NCBI GenBank assembly: GCA_030018505.1
Contig: JASEHO010000080.1
Coordinates: forward strand, 1-7,018
DNA: 7,018 nucleotides
From: a bacterium
GTDB taxonomy: Bacteria; UBA9089; UBA9088; JAGUXG01
Reading direction: 5' to 3'
The notes under the pieces were generated by a model. It was not told the DNA's origin, ran no database searches, and saw only the letters and a list, made by a program, of their open reading frames with translations. Below are positions 1 to 5,332 of the stretch, in pieces. Within the stretch, counting starts at the first letter, position 1. Every line of letters begins with the position of its first letter. Both the position numbers and the translations under genes were made by a program.

Positions 1-870
1 TCGCTTTCGCCTGCGCAATTTTTGCCTTTGGGGTCTTAGCCCTTCAATCAAGCGTGAAATTCTTTCGTTAAGCTTTTCTTTCTTGATTCTCTCCTCTATA
101 AGCTCTAAAATATCATCAAGGATTCTCTCTCTCTCTTGCGGCTTTTCTAAGTCCTGTCTGCCACTATCCAATAAAAACTCTTCTCGTATCCTCTGAAGAC
201 TCTCTATCGATGTTGGCTGTCTCTTTTTACAGATGATAATATAAAACTTACCATCAATAAGTGTAGGATGGCTTATTTGACCCTCTTCCAGAGCAAAACA
301 GATCTTTGAAAACTCCTCTCTCATCTCTGGGGCACAAAAGAAGTCTATCTCTTTAATAAGGCTGGTGGTTGTCCCTTTCTGTTTAAGCGCAAGGAAATTA
401 TTGTCTGCATCTTCTTTCTTCTCAAAAACAAGGTATGAGACTTGCATCTCTTCGGAATACAGGGAGAGTTCTTCAACAAGCCTTTCCTCAGGTACGGCTA
501 TCTTCTCCCTGAGAGACGAAACCAACCTTTGCTTCAATATCTCCTCTTCAATCTTTTTTCTCAAGAAAGATTCATCTATTCCCTGTAAAGATAGGGCAGC
601 ATAAAACTCCTCTTCTTTGCCAAAGTCCCCTTTTACCCGAGCAAGCCTCTCATCAATCTCCTTCTTTGTCACTGAAAAGAACTTTCTTGCCTCCTGTGTG
701 AGAAGTATCTGGTTAATCATCACATCTATAACTTGTTCTGGCTCTCCTGAAATAGAAGCTATCTCTGATCTTGTGATGACCTCATCATTTACCCGAACCA
801 CAATCTCATCTGTCAGGCAAAATGAAACTTGTGCTACTGCCAAAAAGAAAAGAAAAAATAGTTTTTTCAT
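1..870 (-). CDS. SurA-like periplasmic chaperone with degenerate parvulin domain (partial, runs off left edge)
   Basis: The frame is open from an ATG at 870 to the window edge: 290 codons with no stop, so the C-terminus is missing. A strong ribosome binding site, GGAGGTG (873-879), sits 2-3 bases before the ATG. Residues 1-18 form a signal peptide (MKK, then a Phe/Leu-rich core) that should direct export. Residues 20-125 resemble the SurA N-terminal region: the RVNDEVITRSEI segment is typical, followed by charged helices. Residues 142-216 look like a shortened PpiC/parvulin domain. The EMREEFSKICFALEEGQISHP segment and the 'GKFYIIICKKR' strand are recognisable. The usual start, 'HILv', reads SYLVF, and the Gly-rich middle is missing, so isomerase activity is doubtful. 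The last 30 residues are very basic. By family, it would chaperone outer-membrane proteins in the periplasm. It lies 53 bases downstream of the ABC ATPase gene and is probably co-transcribed. The class is fairly certain; identity as SurA itself is an inference. Confidence 0.75.
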   Translation of the reverse strand, partial: MKKLFFLFFLAVAQVSFCLTDEIVVRVNDEVITRSEIASISGEPEQVIDVMINQILLTQEARKFFSVTKKEIDERLARVKGDFGKEEEFYAALSLQGIDESFLRKKIEEEILKQRLVSSLREKIAVPEERLVEELSLYSEEMQVSYLVFEKKEDADNNFLALKQKGTTTSLIKEIDFFCAPEMREEFSKICFALEEGQISHPTLIDGKFYIIICKKRQPTSIESLQRIREEFLLDSGRQDLEKPQERERILDDILELIEERIKKEKLNERISRLIEGLRPQRQKLRRRKR

Positions 871-923
871 AACACCTCCATTAGTTACTATCACCAGGAA
901 CGGTTACTACAATTTTATCCTTA

Positions 924-1628
924 CTAACCTTCTTGTGTCAACTCCAAAAAAAGGTCTTCAAATTTATTTGCTTTAGAGATCTCCTTGAGGTCTTCTACAG
1001 AACCATCTGCTATTAACCTACCCTTATGAATTATTCCCACTCTATCTGAAAGCTCCTCAGCCAGAGACAAGGCATGGGTTGAGAGAAATATGGTTACGCC
1101 TTCTTTAGACCTCTCTTTCAGGATTCTCTTTACTAAATAAACAGACTTTGGGTCAAGTCCAACCATAGGCTCATCAATGACAATAACCTCTGGGAAATGG
1201 ATGAGCGTGGCACAGAATGCTATCCTCTGCCTCATTCCATGAGAGAACTCCTCAATAAGTGTATGCTTATACTCGGCCATCTCAAAGAGGTAAAGGAGTT
1301 TCTGGCCATCATCTGAAACACCATAGAGATCAGCTATAAACCTCAGAAGCTCTGTAGGTGTCAGCTTCTCATAGAGATACGGCTGATCAGGGATATATCC
1401 TAACAGTCTTTTAGCTAAAATTGGCTCTTTTCTGATATCTATTCCGCCTATCTTGATAAGCCCAGAAGTAGGCTTCAGAAGCCCACAGATAAGCTTGATA
1501 GTTGTTGTCTTGCCGGCACCATTTGGACCAAGAAAGCAGAAGAATTCACCCTTTTTAATCTGAAGGCTAATCTGGTCAACTGCTTTTGTCCTTCCAAAAT
1601 GCTTGGATAGATTCTCAATCTCTATCAT
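924..1628 (-). CDS. ABC transporter ATP-binding protein (ABC-2/CcmA-like type)
   Basis: This is a complete 234-residue nucleotide-binding subunit that would power a membrane transporter by ATP hydrolysis. Visible motifs in order are Walker A GPNGAGKT (34-41), Q-loop Gln82 in YIPDQP, signature FSHGM (128-132, the SHGM form common in ABC-2 type exporters), Walker B VIVIDE (148-153), D-loop GLDP (157-160) and switch His185 in STH. The length is at the compact end for the family. I place the start at the ATG at 1628, because MIEIENLSKHFG is where homologues begin. An in-frame ATG at 1652 would add MPLVKIKI. Neither start has a clear ribosome binding site. The gene follows rho by about 90 bases without a convincing terminator and precedes the SurA-like gene. 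No permease is present in the window, so the substrate cannot be told. Confidence 0.9.
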   Translation of the reverse strand: MIEIENLSKHFGRTKAVDQISLQIKKGEFFCFLGPNGAGKTTTIKLICGLLKPTSGLIKIGGIDIRKEPILAKRLLGYIPDQPYLYEKLTPTELLRFIADLYGVSDDGQKLLYLFEMAEYKHTLIEEFSHGMRQRIAFCATLIHFPEVIVIDEPMVGLDPKSVYLVKRILKERSKEGVTIFLSTHALSLAEELSDRVGIIHKGRLIADGSVEDLKEISKANKFEDLFLELTQEG

Positions 1629-1717
1629 TATCTTAATCTTTACGAGGGGCATTAGCTCTTACTTTTGAAAAGTTCAAGAAGAAAGGTATGGGATTATTAG
1701 AGAAGATCAGGCTTATG

Positions 1718-2968
1718 TTAAGCGATCCTATTCATCACATCTAAGAACTCTTTGTTTGTCTTGGTCATCTTCATCTTATCCAAGAGAAGCTCCATAGCCC
1801 CTGCCGGAGACATTGTGTTCAATGCCTTCCTCAATACCCAAACCTTTGAAAGCTCCTCGGCTGATAAAAGCAGTTCCTCCTTTCTTGTGCCAGACCTGTT
1901 AAGATTTATTGCTGGAAAGATTCTCTTATCAGACAAAGCCCTATCTAAGTTCACCTCCATATTCCCTGTGCCCTTAAACTCCTCAAAGATAACATCATCC
2001 ATCCGGGAGCCTGTCTCTACCAGAGCAGTAGCAATGATGGTCAAAGAGCCTCCTCCATCTATCTGCCTTGCCGCACCAAAGAATCTCTTTGGTTTAGCCA
2101 GGGAGCCTGAAGCCACGCCACCTGAAAGGATTCTATCAGAGGATGGGGCAATAAGATTATGTGCCCTGGCCAGCCTTGTGATTGAGTCTAAGAGAATCAC
2201 TACATCCTCTTTATGTTCAACCAACCTCTTTGCCTTCTCAAGAACCATATCAGCAATCTGAACATGCCTCTCTGGTGGCTCATCAAAGGTAGAAGAGATA
2301 ACCTCAGCCTTTACATTCCTCTCCATATCTGTAACCTCTTCAGGCCGCTCATCTATAAGGAGGATGATAAGCCGTATCTCTGGATGGTTGGCAGTAATAG
2401 AGTTGGCAATCTTCTGGAGAAACATCGTCTTTCCTGTCCTTGGAGCAGCCACGATTAGACCACGCTGACCCTTGCCAAGGGGAACAAAAAGGTCCATAAT
2501 CCGCATAGAGAGGTCGCCTTCTCTCTCTAAGATTATCCTTTTGCAGGGATATAAAGGCGTAAGGTTGTCAAAAAGTATCTTCTTTGGTGCCTTCTCCGGG
2601 TCCTCAAGATTAACAGCCTCTACCTTGAGAAGGGCAAAGAACTTCTCGCTCTCCTTTGGTGGTCTGATCCTACCAGAGACTGTATCACCTGTCAGTAAGC
2701 CAAATTTCCTTATCTGGGACGGAGAGACATAGATATCGTCTGGTGAGGGAAGATAATTATACTTTGGAGAACGCAAGAACCCATACCCATCAGGAAGGGT
2801 CTCCAATACACCCTGACCAAAATGCAGCCCCTCTTCTTCTATCCTACTCTGCAAAATAGCAAAGATTAGGTCCTGCCTTTTCATCCCCTGGGTAGCCTCT
2901 ATATTCATCTCATGAGCTACCTTGCATAGCTCCTCAATATTCATCTCTTGCAATTCAACAATATTCAT
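1718..2968 (-). CDS. rho: Transcription termination factor Rho
   Basis: Rho is a hexameric RNA-dependent ATPase/helicase that loads on untranslated RNA and releases RNA polymerase. The 416 residues match the compact E. coli form (419) with no insertion. Residues 1-45 are the helical Rho N-domain. Residues 50-125 are the cold-shock-like RNA-binding fold with DGYGFLR (60-66). Walker A is AAPRTGKT (174-181), with Lys180. DERPEEVTDM lies at 206-215, and Walker B is VVILLDS (256-262). The Q-loop region is 282-292, before KRFFGAAR, and the R-loop region is LVETGSRMDDVIFEEFKGTGNME. All are well conserved, so the protein should be active. The ATG at 2968 is fixed by AGGAGGA (2972-2978) at good spacing. 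The gene lies downstream of ssrA but has its own candidate promoter. The ABC ATPase gene follows in the same direction. Confidence 0.97.
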   Translation of the reverse strand: MNIVELQEMNIEELCKVAHEMNIEATQGMKRQDLIFAILQSRIEEEGLHFGQGVLETLPDGYGFLRSPKYNYLPSPDDIYVSPSQIRKFGLLTGDTVSGRIRPPKESEKFFALLKVEAVNLEDPEKAPKKILFDNLTPLYPCKRIILEREGDLSMRIMDLFVPLGKGQRGLIVAAPRTGKTMFLQKIANSITANHPEIRLIILLIDERPEEVTDMERNVKAEVISSTFDEPPERHVQIADMVLEKAKRLVEHKEDVVILLDSITRLARAHNLIAPSSDRILSGGVASGSLAKPKRFFGAARQIDGGGSLTIIATALVETGSRMDDVIFEEFKGTGNMEVNLDRALSDKRIFPAINLNRSGTRKEELLLSAEELSKVWVLRKALNTMSPAGAMELLLDKMKMTKTNKEFLDVMNRIA

Positions 2969-2985
2969 TTTTCCTCCTAATTCAA

Positions 2986-3014
2986 ATCATATTTGTGTGA
3001 TTATTTTTTGTAAA
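2986..3014 (-). promoter_or_regulatory. Candidate sigma70-type promoter for rho
   Basis: On the minus strand, TTTACA (3014-3009) and TATGAT (2991-2986) are separated by exactly 17 bases, close to the housekeeping consensus. Transcription would begin near 2979, leaving almost no leader before the ribosome binding site at 2978-2972. That is unusually short, and AT-rich DNA produces such matches by chance, so confidence is modest. Confidence 0.35.
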
Positions 3015-3017
3015 AGC

Positions 3018-3033
3018 TGTTGATAAATCAACA
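3018..3033. repeat. Perfect 16-base palindrome upstream of rho
   Basis: TGTTGAT-AA-ATCAACA has perfect 7-base arms around two central bases. It lies just upstream of the candidate rho -35 element. It could be an operator for a dimeric regulator or a small RNA hairpin. It resembles an FNR site, but the spacer is two bases instead of four. Any function is an inference. Confidence 0.4.
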
Positions 3034-3061
3034 TAATTTTCCGAAATAGCGGTAATTTTCA

Positions 3062-3090
3062 AATAAATTTTTGCTAAGCAAAAATTTATT
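3062..3090 (-). terminator. Probable intrinsic terminator after ssrA
   Basis: A perfect 13-base inverted repeat (3062-3074 and 3078-3090) with a three-base loop begins within three bases of the mature tmRNA 3' end. The core stem TTTTTGC/GCAAAAA is followed on the minus strand by a T-rich tract, TTTATTTG. The stem has only two G-C pairs, so it is weak as a terminator. It may instead, or also, mark the tmRNA 3' end for processing. Confidence 0.5.
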
Positions 3091-3092
3091 AG

Positions 3093-3435
3093 TGGAGGCG
3101 GCGGGAATTGAACCCGCGTCCAGAAATCTTAAGATAAAGGCATCTACAACCATAGTCTGTATTTTGTCTTTGCCTAAATCTCCCACAGACAGGATCTTTA
3201 GGGTGTAGCTTGTTGTTTTTTCACCTATTCTGCCCAAGCAAGCAGTCATAGGCTATCCTGTCTAAACCTACACCCTTTCGAGCTCAACAGGAGAAGCCAT
3301 CAGGGTGTTAGCTGGCTTAAGCAGCTAAAGCGTAATCGTAGTTGGCGATTATTTTTTTGCCCGGTTTTACAAGCCCCAGACAAACTCGGGTCGCCACCTC
3401 TATCCTCACGAAACCTGTCGAAACCTTTCGCCCCC
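3093..3435 (-). ncRNA. ssrA: tmRNA (transfer-messenger RNA)
   Basis: tmRNA rescues ribosomes stalled on broken messages: it is charged with alanine, enters the A site with SmpB, and its short reading frame adds a degradation tag. The 5' end GGGGGCG (3435-3429) pairs with CGCCUCC (3100-3094) to form a seven-pair acceptor stem. The third pair is G-U, the identity mark for alanyl-tRNA synthetase. The 5' domain has the typical GGTTTCGACAGG run, and the 3' end has the T-arm GCGGGTTCAATTCCCGC. The tag frame lies at 3361-3317. Length is about 343 bases, normal for a one-piece tmRNA. After the discriminator A the genome reads CTA, not CCA, so the 3' tail must be added or repaired. smpB lies 147 bases upstream. 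A TATAAT directly before the 5' end (3442-3437) is too close to serve as the -10 box of an RNase P-processed precursor. Confidence 0.96.
3317..3361 (-). other. tmRNA tag-peptide reading frame
   Basis: Inside ssrA the frame GGC AAA AAA ATA ATC GCC AAC TAC GAT TAC GCT TTA GCT GCT TAA encodes G-KKIIANYDYALAA. The ending YALAA is the classic signal recognised by ClpXP-type proteases. The resume codon is taken as GGC (3361-3359), because starting at the overlapping GCA meets a stop after two codons. The KKII segment before ANYDYALAA makes the tag 14 residues long. Confidence 0.85.
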
Positions 3436-3560
3436 CATTATATTTTTTTGTGACTATTTACCGACAGTGAAGTAAAATGGAATTCATTGCAAAATTATCA
3501 ATGAGCAATTATCAATTAACTTTTGAAGAAGAGGAATAATTTTAAGATGCTAATTGCTAA

Positions 3561-3579
3561 TTTTACATTTTACATTGAA
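3561..3579 (-). repeat. Copy of a 19-base dispersed AT-rich repeat (smpB-ssrA spacer)
   Basis: On the minus strand this reads TTCAATGTAAAATGTAAAA, identical to plus-strand 7000-7018. It sits immediately after the smpB stop in the 3436-3582 spacer. That spacer otherwise holds only AT-rich short repeats, including a decamer ATTGCAAAAT (3486-3495) shared with the tRNA-region element, and no clear promoter. Confidence 0.5.
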
Positions 3580-3582
3580 TCT

Positions 3583-4056
3583 TCATAGGGCTTGAGCGCT
3601 ACCTTTTCTATAATTTTTTAGTGCTCTATCCATCTCTCTCTGTTGGGCTTTTTTCTTTAGCTTTTCTCTCTTATCATAGAGCTTCTTTCCGCGGGCAAGC
3701 CCAAGTTCTACCTTTACCCGACCATTTTTCAGATAAACCTTTGTGGGAATAAGGGTATAACCCTTTTCTTCTGTCTTTCTATAGAGCTTATCTATCTCTT
3801 TTCTATGAAGAAGGAGCTTTCTTTTGCGAACTGGATTATGCAGGTTTCCTTGAGGATATGGAGCAATATGAAGGTTTAGAAGGAAGCATTCCTTATTCTC
3901 TATCTTAGCAAAGCTATCCGCTATATTTGCCCTTTTTTCCCTTAATGATTTTACCTCTGTTCCCAATAAGCTAATCCCAGCCTCAAGGGTAAGGGATATT
4001 TCGTAATTGTGGTAAGCCTTTCTGTTGGTGCAAATTACAGACTCTTCACTCTTCAC
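3583..4056 (-). CDS. smpB: SsrA-binding protein SmpB
   Basis: SmpB binds the tRNA-like domain of tmRNA and carries it into stalled ribosomes; its C-terminal tail occupies the empty mRNA channel. The 157 residues match the usual length. Conserved blocks are NRKAYHNYEI (11-20), EAGISLLGTEVKSLRE (25-40), the RNA-binding core around 46-75, and ARGKKLYDKRE (121-131) followed by the basic tail. The start is GTG at 4056. An in-frame stop lies just upstream, and the next in-frame alternatives would cut into the conserved core. The ribosome binding site is weak (AAGAAG). The gene starts 23 bases after tRNA-Gly, so it may be co-transcribed with the tRNAs, and it is followed by ssrA, its RNA partner. 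Confidence 0.96.
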   Translation of the reverse strand: MKSEESVICTNRKAYHNYEISLTLEAGISLLGTEVKSLREKRANIADSFAKIENKECFLLNLHIAPYPQGNLHNPVRKRKLLLHRKEIDKLYRKTEEKGYTLIPTKVYLKNGRVKVELGLARGKKLYDKREKLKKKAQQREMDRALKNYRKGSAQAL

Positions 4057-4079
4057 TCTTCTTACTAATACTTTTTACA

Positions 4080-4152
4080 AGCGGGGAACGGGATTCGAAC
4101 CCGCGACATCCAGCTTGGAAGGCTAGCGCTCTACCAACTGAGCTACCCCCGC
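4080..4152 (-). tRNA. tRNA-Gly (anticodon UCC)
   Basis: A full cloverleaf can be drawn. The acceptor GCGGGGG pairs with TCCCCGC (one G-U), the D-arm is GCTC/GAGC, the anticodon arm CTAGC-CTTCCAA-GCTGG places TCC at 34-36, and the T-arm is GCGGG-TTCGAAT-CCCGT. Length is 73 bases with a T discriminator. CCA is not encoded (TGT follows). It starts three bases after the tRNA-Tyr CCA, so the two are surely on one transcript. Confidence 0.96.
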
Positions 4153-4155
4153 TTT

Positions 4156-4240
4156 TGGTGGGCAGGGAAGGATTTGAACCTCCGAAGACATAATCAGCAG
4201 ATTTACAGTCTGCCCCCTTTGGCCACTCGGGAACCTGCCC
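4156..4240 (-). tRNA. tRNA-Tyr (anticodon GUA)
   Basis: This is a class II tRNA of 85 bases including an encoded CCA. The acceptor GGGCAGG pairs with CCTGCCC, the anticodon arm GCAGA-CTGTAAA-TCTGC gives GTA, and a long variable arm (TGATTATGTCTTC region) is present as expected for bacterial tRNA-Tyr. The T-arm is GGAGG-TTCAAAT-CCTTC. It lies between the AT-rich palindromic element and tRNA-Gly. Confidence 0.96.
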
Positions 4241-4257
4241 TTTATGAAATTCAGTCA

Positions 4258-4327
4258 TTGCAAATTTAGCATTGCAAAATGCAAATTTCAAATTTGAAAT
4301 GCTAAATGCTAATTTTGCAATTTGCTA
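4258..4327. repeat. AT-rich palindromic repeat element between tRNA-Thr and tRNA-Tyr
   Basis: The centre is a perfect 16-base palindrome, ATTTCAAATTTGAAAT (4285-4300). It is flanked by a 10-base inverted pair, ATTGCAAAAT (4271-4280) and ATTTTGCAAT (4312-4321), and by TAGC/GCTA beyond a small bulge. The right arm contains a tandem GCTAAAT/GCTAAT. The whole could form a long imperfect hairpin on either strand. No gene is visible in 4241-4387. The same decamer recurs at 3486-3495, suggesting a dispersed intergenic repeat family. Confidence 0.6.
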
Positions 4328-4387
4328 GTAATCTTTTGTGTCCTCTGGTTAATCTTTACTTTAAGGTGGCTAAAGTGTTACAAATTT

Positions 4388-4463
4388 TGGAGCTGATGGA
4401 GGGACTTGAACCCACGACCTAAGGTTTACAAAACCCTTGCTCTACCAACTGAGCTACATCAGC
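4388..4463 (-). tRNA. tRNA-Thr (anticodon UGU)
   Basis: The cloverleaf has acceptor GCTGATG/CATCAGC, D-arm GCTC/GAGC, anticodon arm AGGGT-TTTGTAA-ACCTT with TGT at 34-36, and T-arm GTGGG-TTCAAGT-CCCTC with one T-T mismatch. The discriminator is T and CCA is encoded (76 bases in all). This is the intact member of a tandem pair; the other copy, at 4497-4570, is damaged. Confidence 0.93.
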
Positions 4464-4496
4464 CTAAAGTGTAAAATGCAAAATTTTGATCTTTAT

Positions 4497-4570
4497 TGGA
4501 GCTGGAGGGACTTGAACCGCCAGACCTAAGGTTTACAAAACCCTTGCTCTACCAACTGAGCTACATCAGC
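4497..4570 (-). pseudogene. Damaged tandem copy of tRNA-Thr(UGU)
   Basis: The first 48 bases (5' acceptor strand, D-arm, anticodon arm with TGT) are identical to the intact tRNA-Thr. The 3' part differs: the T-arm reads TGGCGG-TTCAAGT with one extra base, and three bases are missing from the 3' acceptor strand (CAGC in place of CATCAGC). Acceptor pairing drops to at most five of seven, and a proper T-stem cannot form with it at the same time, so I call it a pseudo-tRNA. The TCCA end is retained. It begins directly after the TAG stop of the J-domain-IspF gene. A sequencing error is possible, but several separate changes make that less likely. Confidence 0.7.
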
Positions 4571-5332
4571 CTATCTTCTTCTTGTAGGTAAAACAGTAGC
4601 AATGGCATAAGCTGCGAGCCCTTCTTTCTTTCCTATATAACCCAAACCCTGGGTTGTCGTCGCCTTTATCCCAACCCTATCCTCTGGAATCTCAAGGATC
4701 TTGCCTATCTTCTCCTTCATCTTAGGAAAGTAAGGAGAAAGTTTTGGCTTTTCAGCCAGTATGACCATATCAACATTACTTGGCCTATATCCCCTCTTTT
4801 GAAGAATCTCGCTAACCTGTTGAAGGAATAGAACTGATGACGCATCCTTATGCTCAAGGTTTGTATCAGGAAAATGATGACCAATATCATCTTCTCCAAT
4901 AGCCCCAAGCAAGGCATCGCATAGAGCATGCAGGACAACATCCCCATCTGAATGTGCCGCTAATCCATAAGCATGAGAAATCTCCACGCCACCAAGAAAG
5001 AGCTTTCTGTATGAGACTAAAGGATGGACATCAAAGCCTATTCCCATCCTTAATGCCTCTTGTGGAATTGGTTCAAATACTGCAGGTTCTTCTAAACCTT
5101 CAAGGTTTATCTCTTCCTCTTCCTCTACTGGGTTCAGAAGGTCATATCTAAGTCTTTTATCAGAGCTTTTGAGCGTCTCATACGCCTCGTTTATCTCTTT
5201 CATTCTAACAGAATCTCCACCCTTTTTATCAGGATGATACTCCTTGACCAACCTTCTGTAGGCCATTTGAATCTCATCCTGCGAGGCATTTCTTGGTATC
5301 TCAAGAATCTTGTAATAATCTTCTTTATACAT
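4571..5332 (-). CDS. ispF: J-domain-IspF fusion (2-C-methyl-D-erythritol 2,4-cyclodiphosphate synthase)
   Basis: This is one uninterrupted 253-residue frame with two domains. Residues 1-66 are a complete DnaJ J-domain: DYYKILEIPRNASQDEI, helix II AYRRLVKEY, the HPD triad (33-35) that stimulates DnaK, and a helix III ending in LRYDLL. Residues 67-95 are an acidic linker (EEEEE). Residues 96-253 are a full IspF, which cyclises CDP-ME 2-phosphate to MEcPP in the MEP pathway. It has the metal ligands Asp101, His103 (GFDVH) and His135, the AHSDGD loop, the HFPDTN loop, and the IKATTTQGLGYIG nucleotide loop. IspF is normally about 158 residues, so the J-domain is extra. Met96 could serve as an internal start. 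The start ATG at 5332 overlaps the end of ispD by 8 bases and has an upstream GAGAGGG, which implies coupled translation. Both domains look functional; why they are joined is unknown. Confidence 0.95.
   Translation of the reverse strand: MYKEDYYKILEIPRNASQDEIQMAYRRLVKEYHPDKKGGDSVRMKEINEAYETLKSSDKRLRYDLLNPVEEEEEINLEGLEEPAVFEPIPQEALRMGIGFDVHPLVSYRKLFLGGVEISHAYGLAAHSDGDVVLHALCDALLGAIGEDDIGHHFPDTNLEHKDASSVLFLQQVSEILQKRGYRPSNVDMVILAEKPKLSPYFPKMKEKIGKILEIPEDRVGIKATTTQGLGYIGKKEGLAAYAIATVLPTRRR

Noticed and set aside
617..976. Plus-strand open frame of 119 codons
   Set aside because: It is antisense to the SurA-like gene, which has a signal peptide and a strong ribosome binding site on the other strand.
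1661..1673. Short inverted repeat as a rho terminator
   Set aside because: ACTTTTGAAAAGT is short, AT-only apart from its ends and centre, and lacks a following T tract.
1752..2261. Plus-strand open frame of 169 codons opposite rho
   Set aside because: It is antisense to a strongly conserved rho sequence, and its codon pattern mirrors the minus-strand gene.
3018..3033. FNR/CRP-type site
   Set aside because: The FNR box needs a four-base spacer between TTGAT and ATCAA; here it is two.
3028..3249. Minus-strand open frame of 73 codons
   Set aside because: It lies mostly within the tmRNA 3' portion, whose structure and tag frame explain the sequence; the protein has no recognisable features.
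3437..3442. TATAAT as the ssrA promoter -10 box
   Set aside because: It directly abuts the mature tmRNA 5' end, so the start site would fall inside the acceptor stem, and no good -35 lies 17 bases upstream.
4046..4291. Minus-strand open frame of 81 codons
   Set aside because: It runs through the tRNA-Tyr and tRNA-Gly genes; peptides such as 'GGSSVGRALAFQAGCRGFESRSP' type text are typical false translations of tRNA genes.
4358..4376. Six-base stem-loop after tRNA-Thr as a terminator
   Set aside because: The stem is weak and is followed by purine-rich rather than T-rich sequence on the minus strand.
4497..4570. Attachment site of an integrated element
   Set aside because: Integration normally repeats the 3' end of a tRNA; here the 5' part is the preserved one, and no integrase or foreign genes lie nearby.
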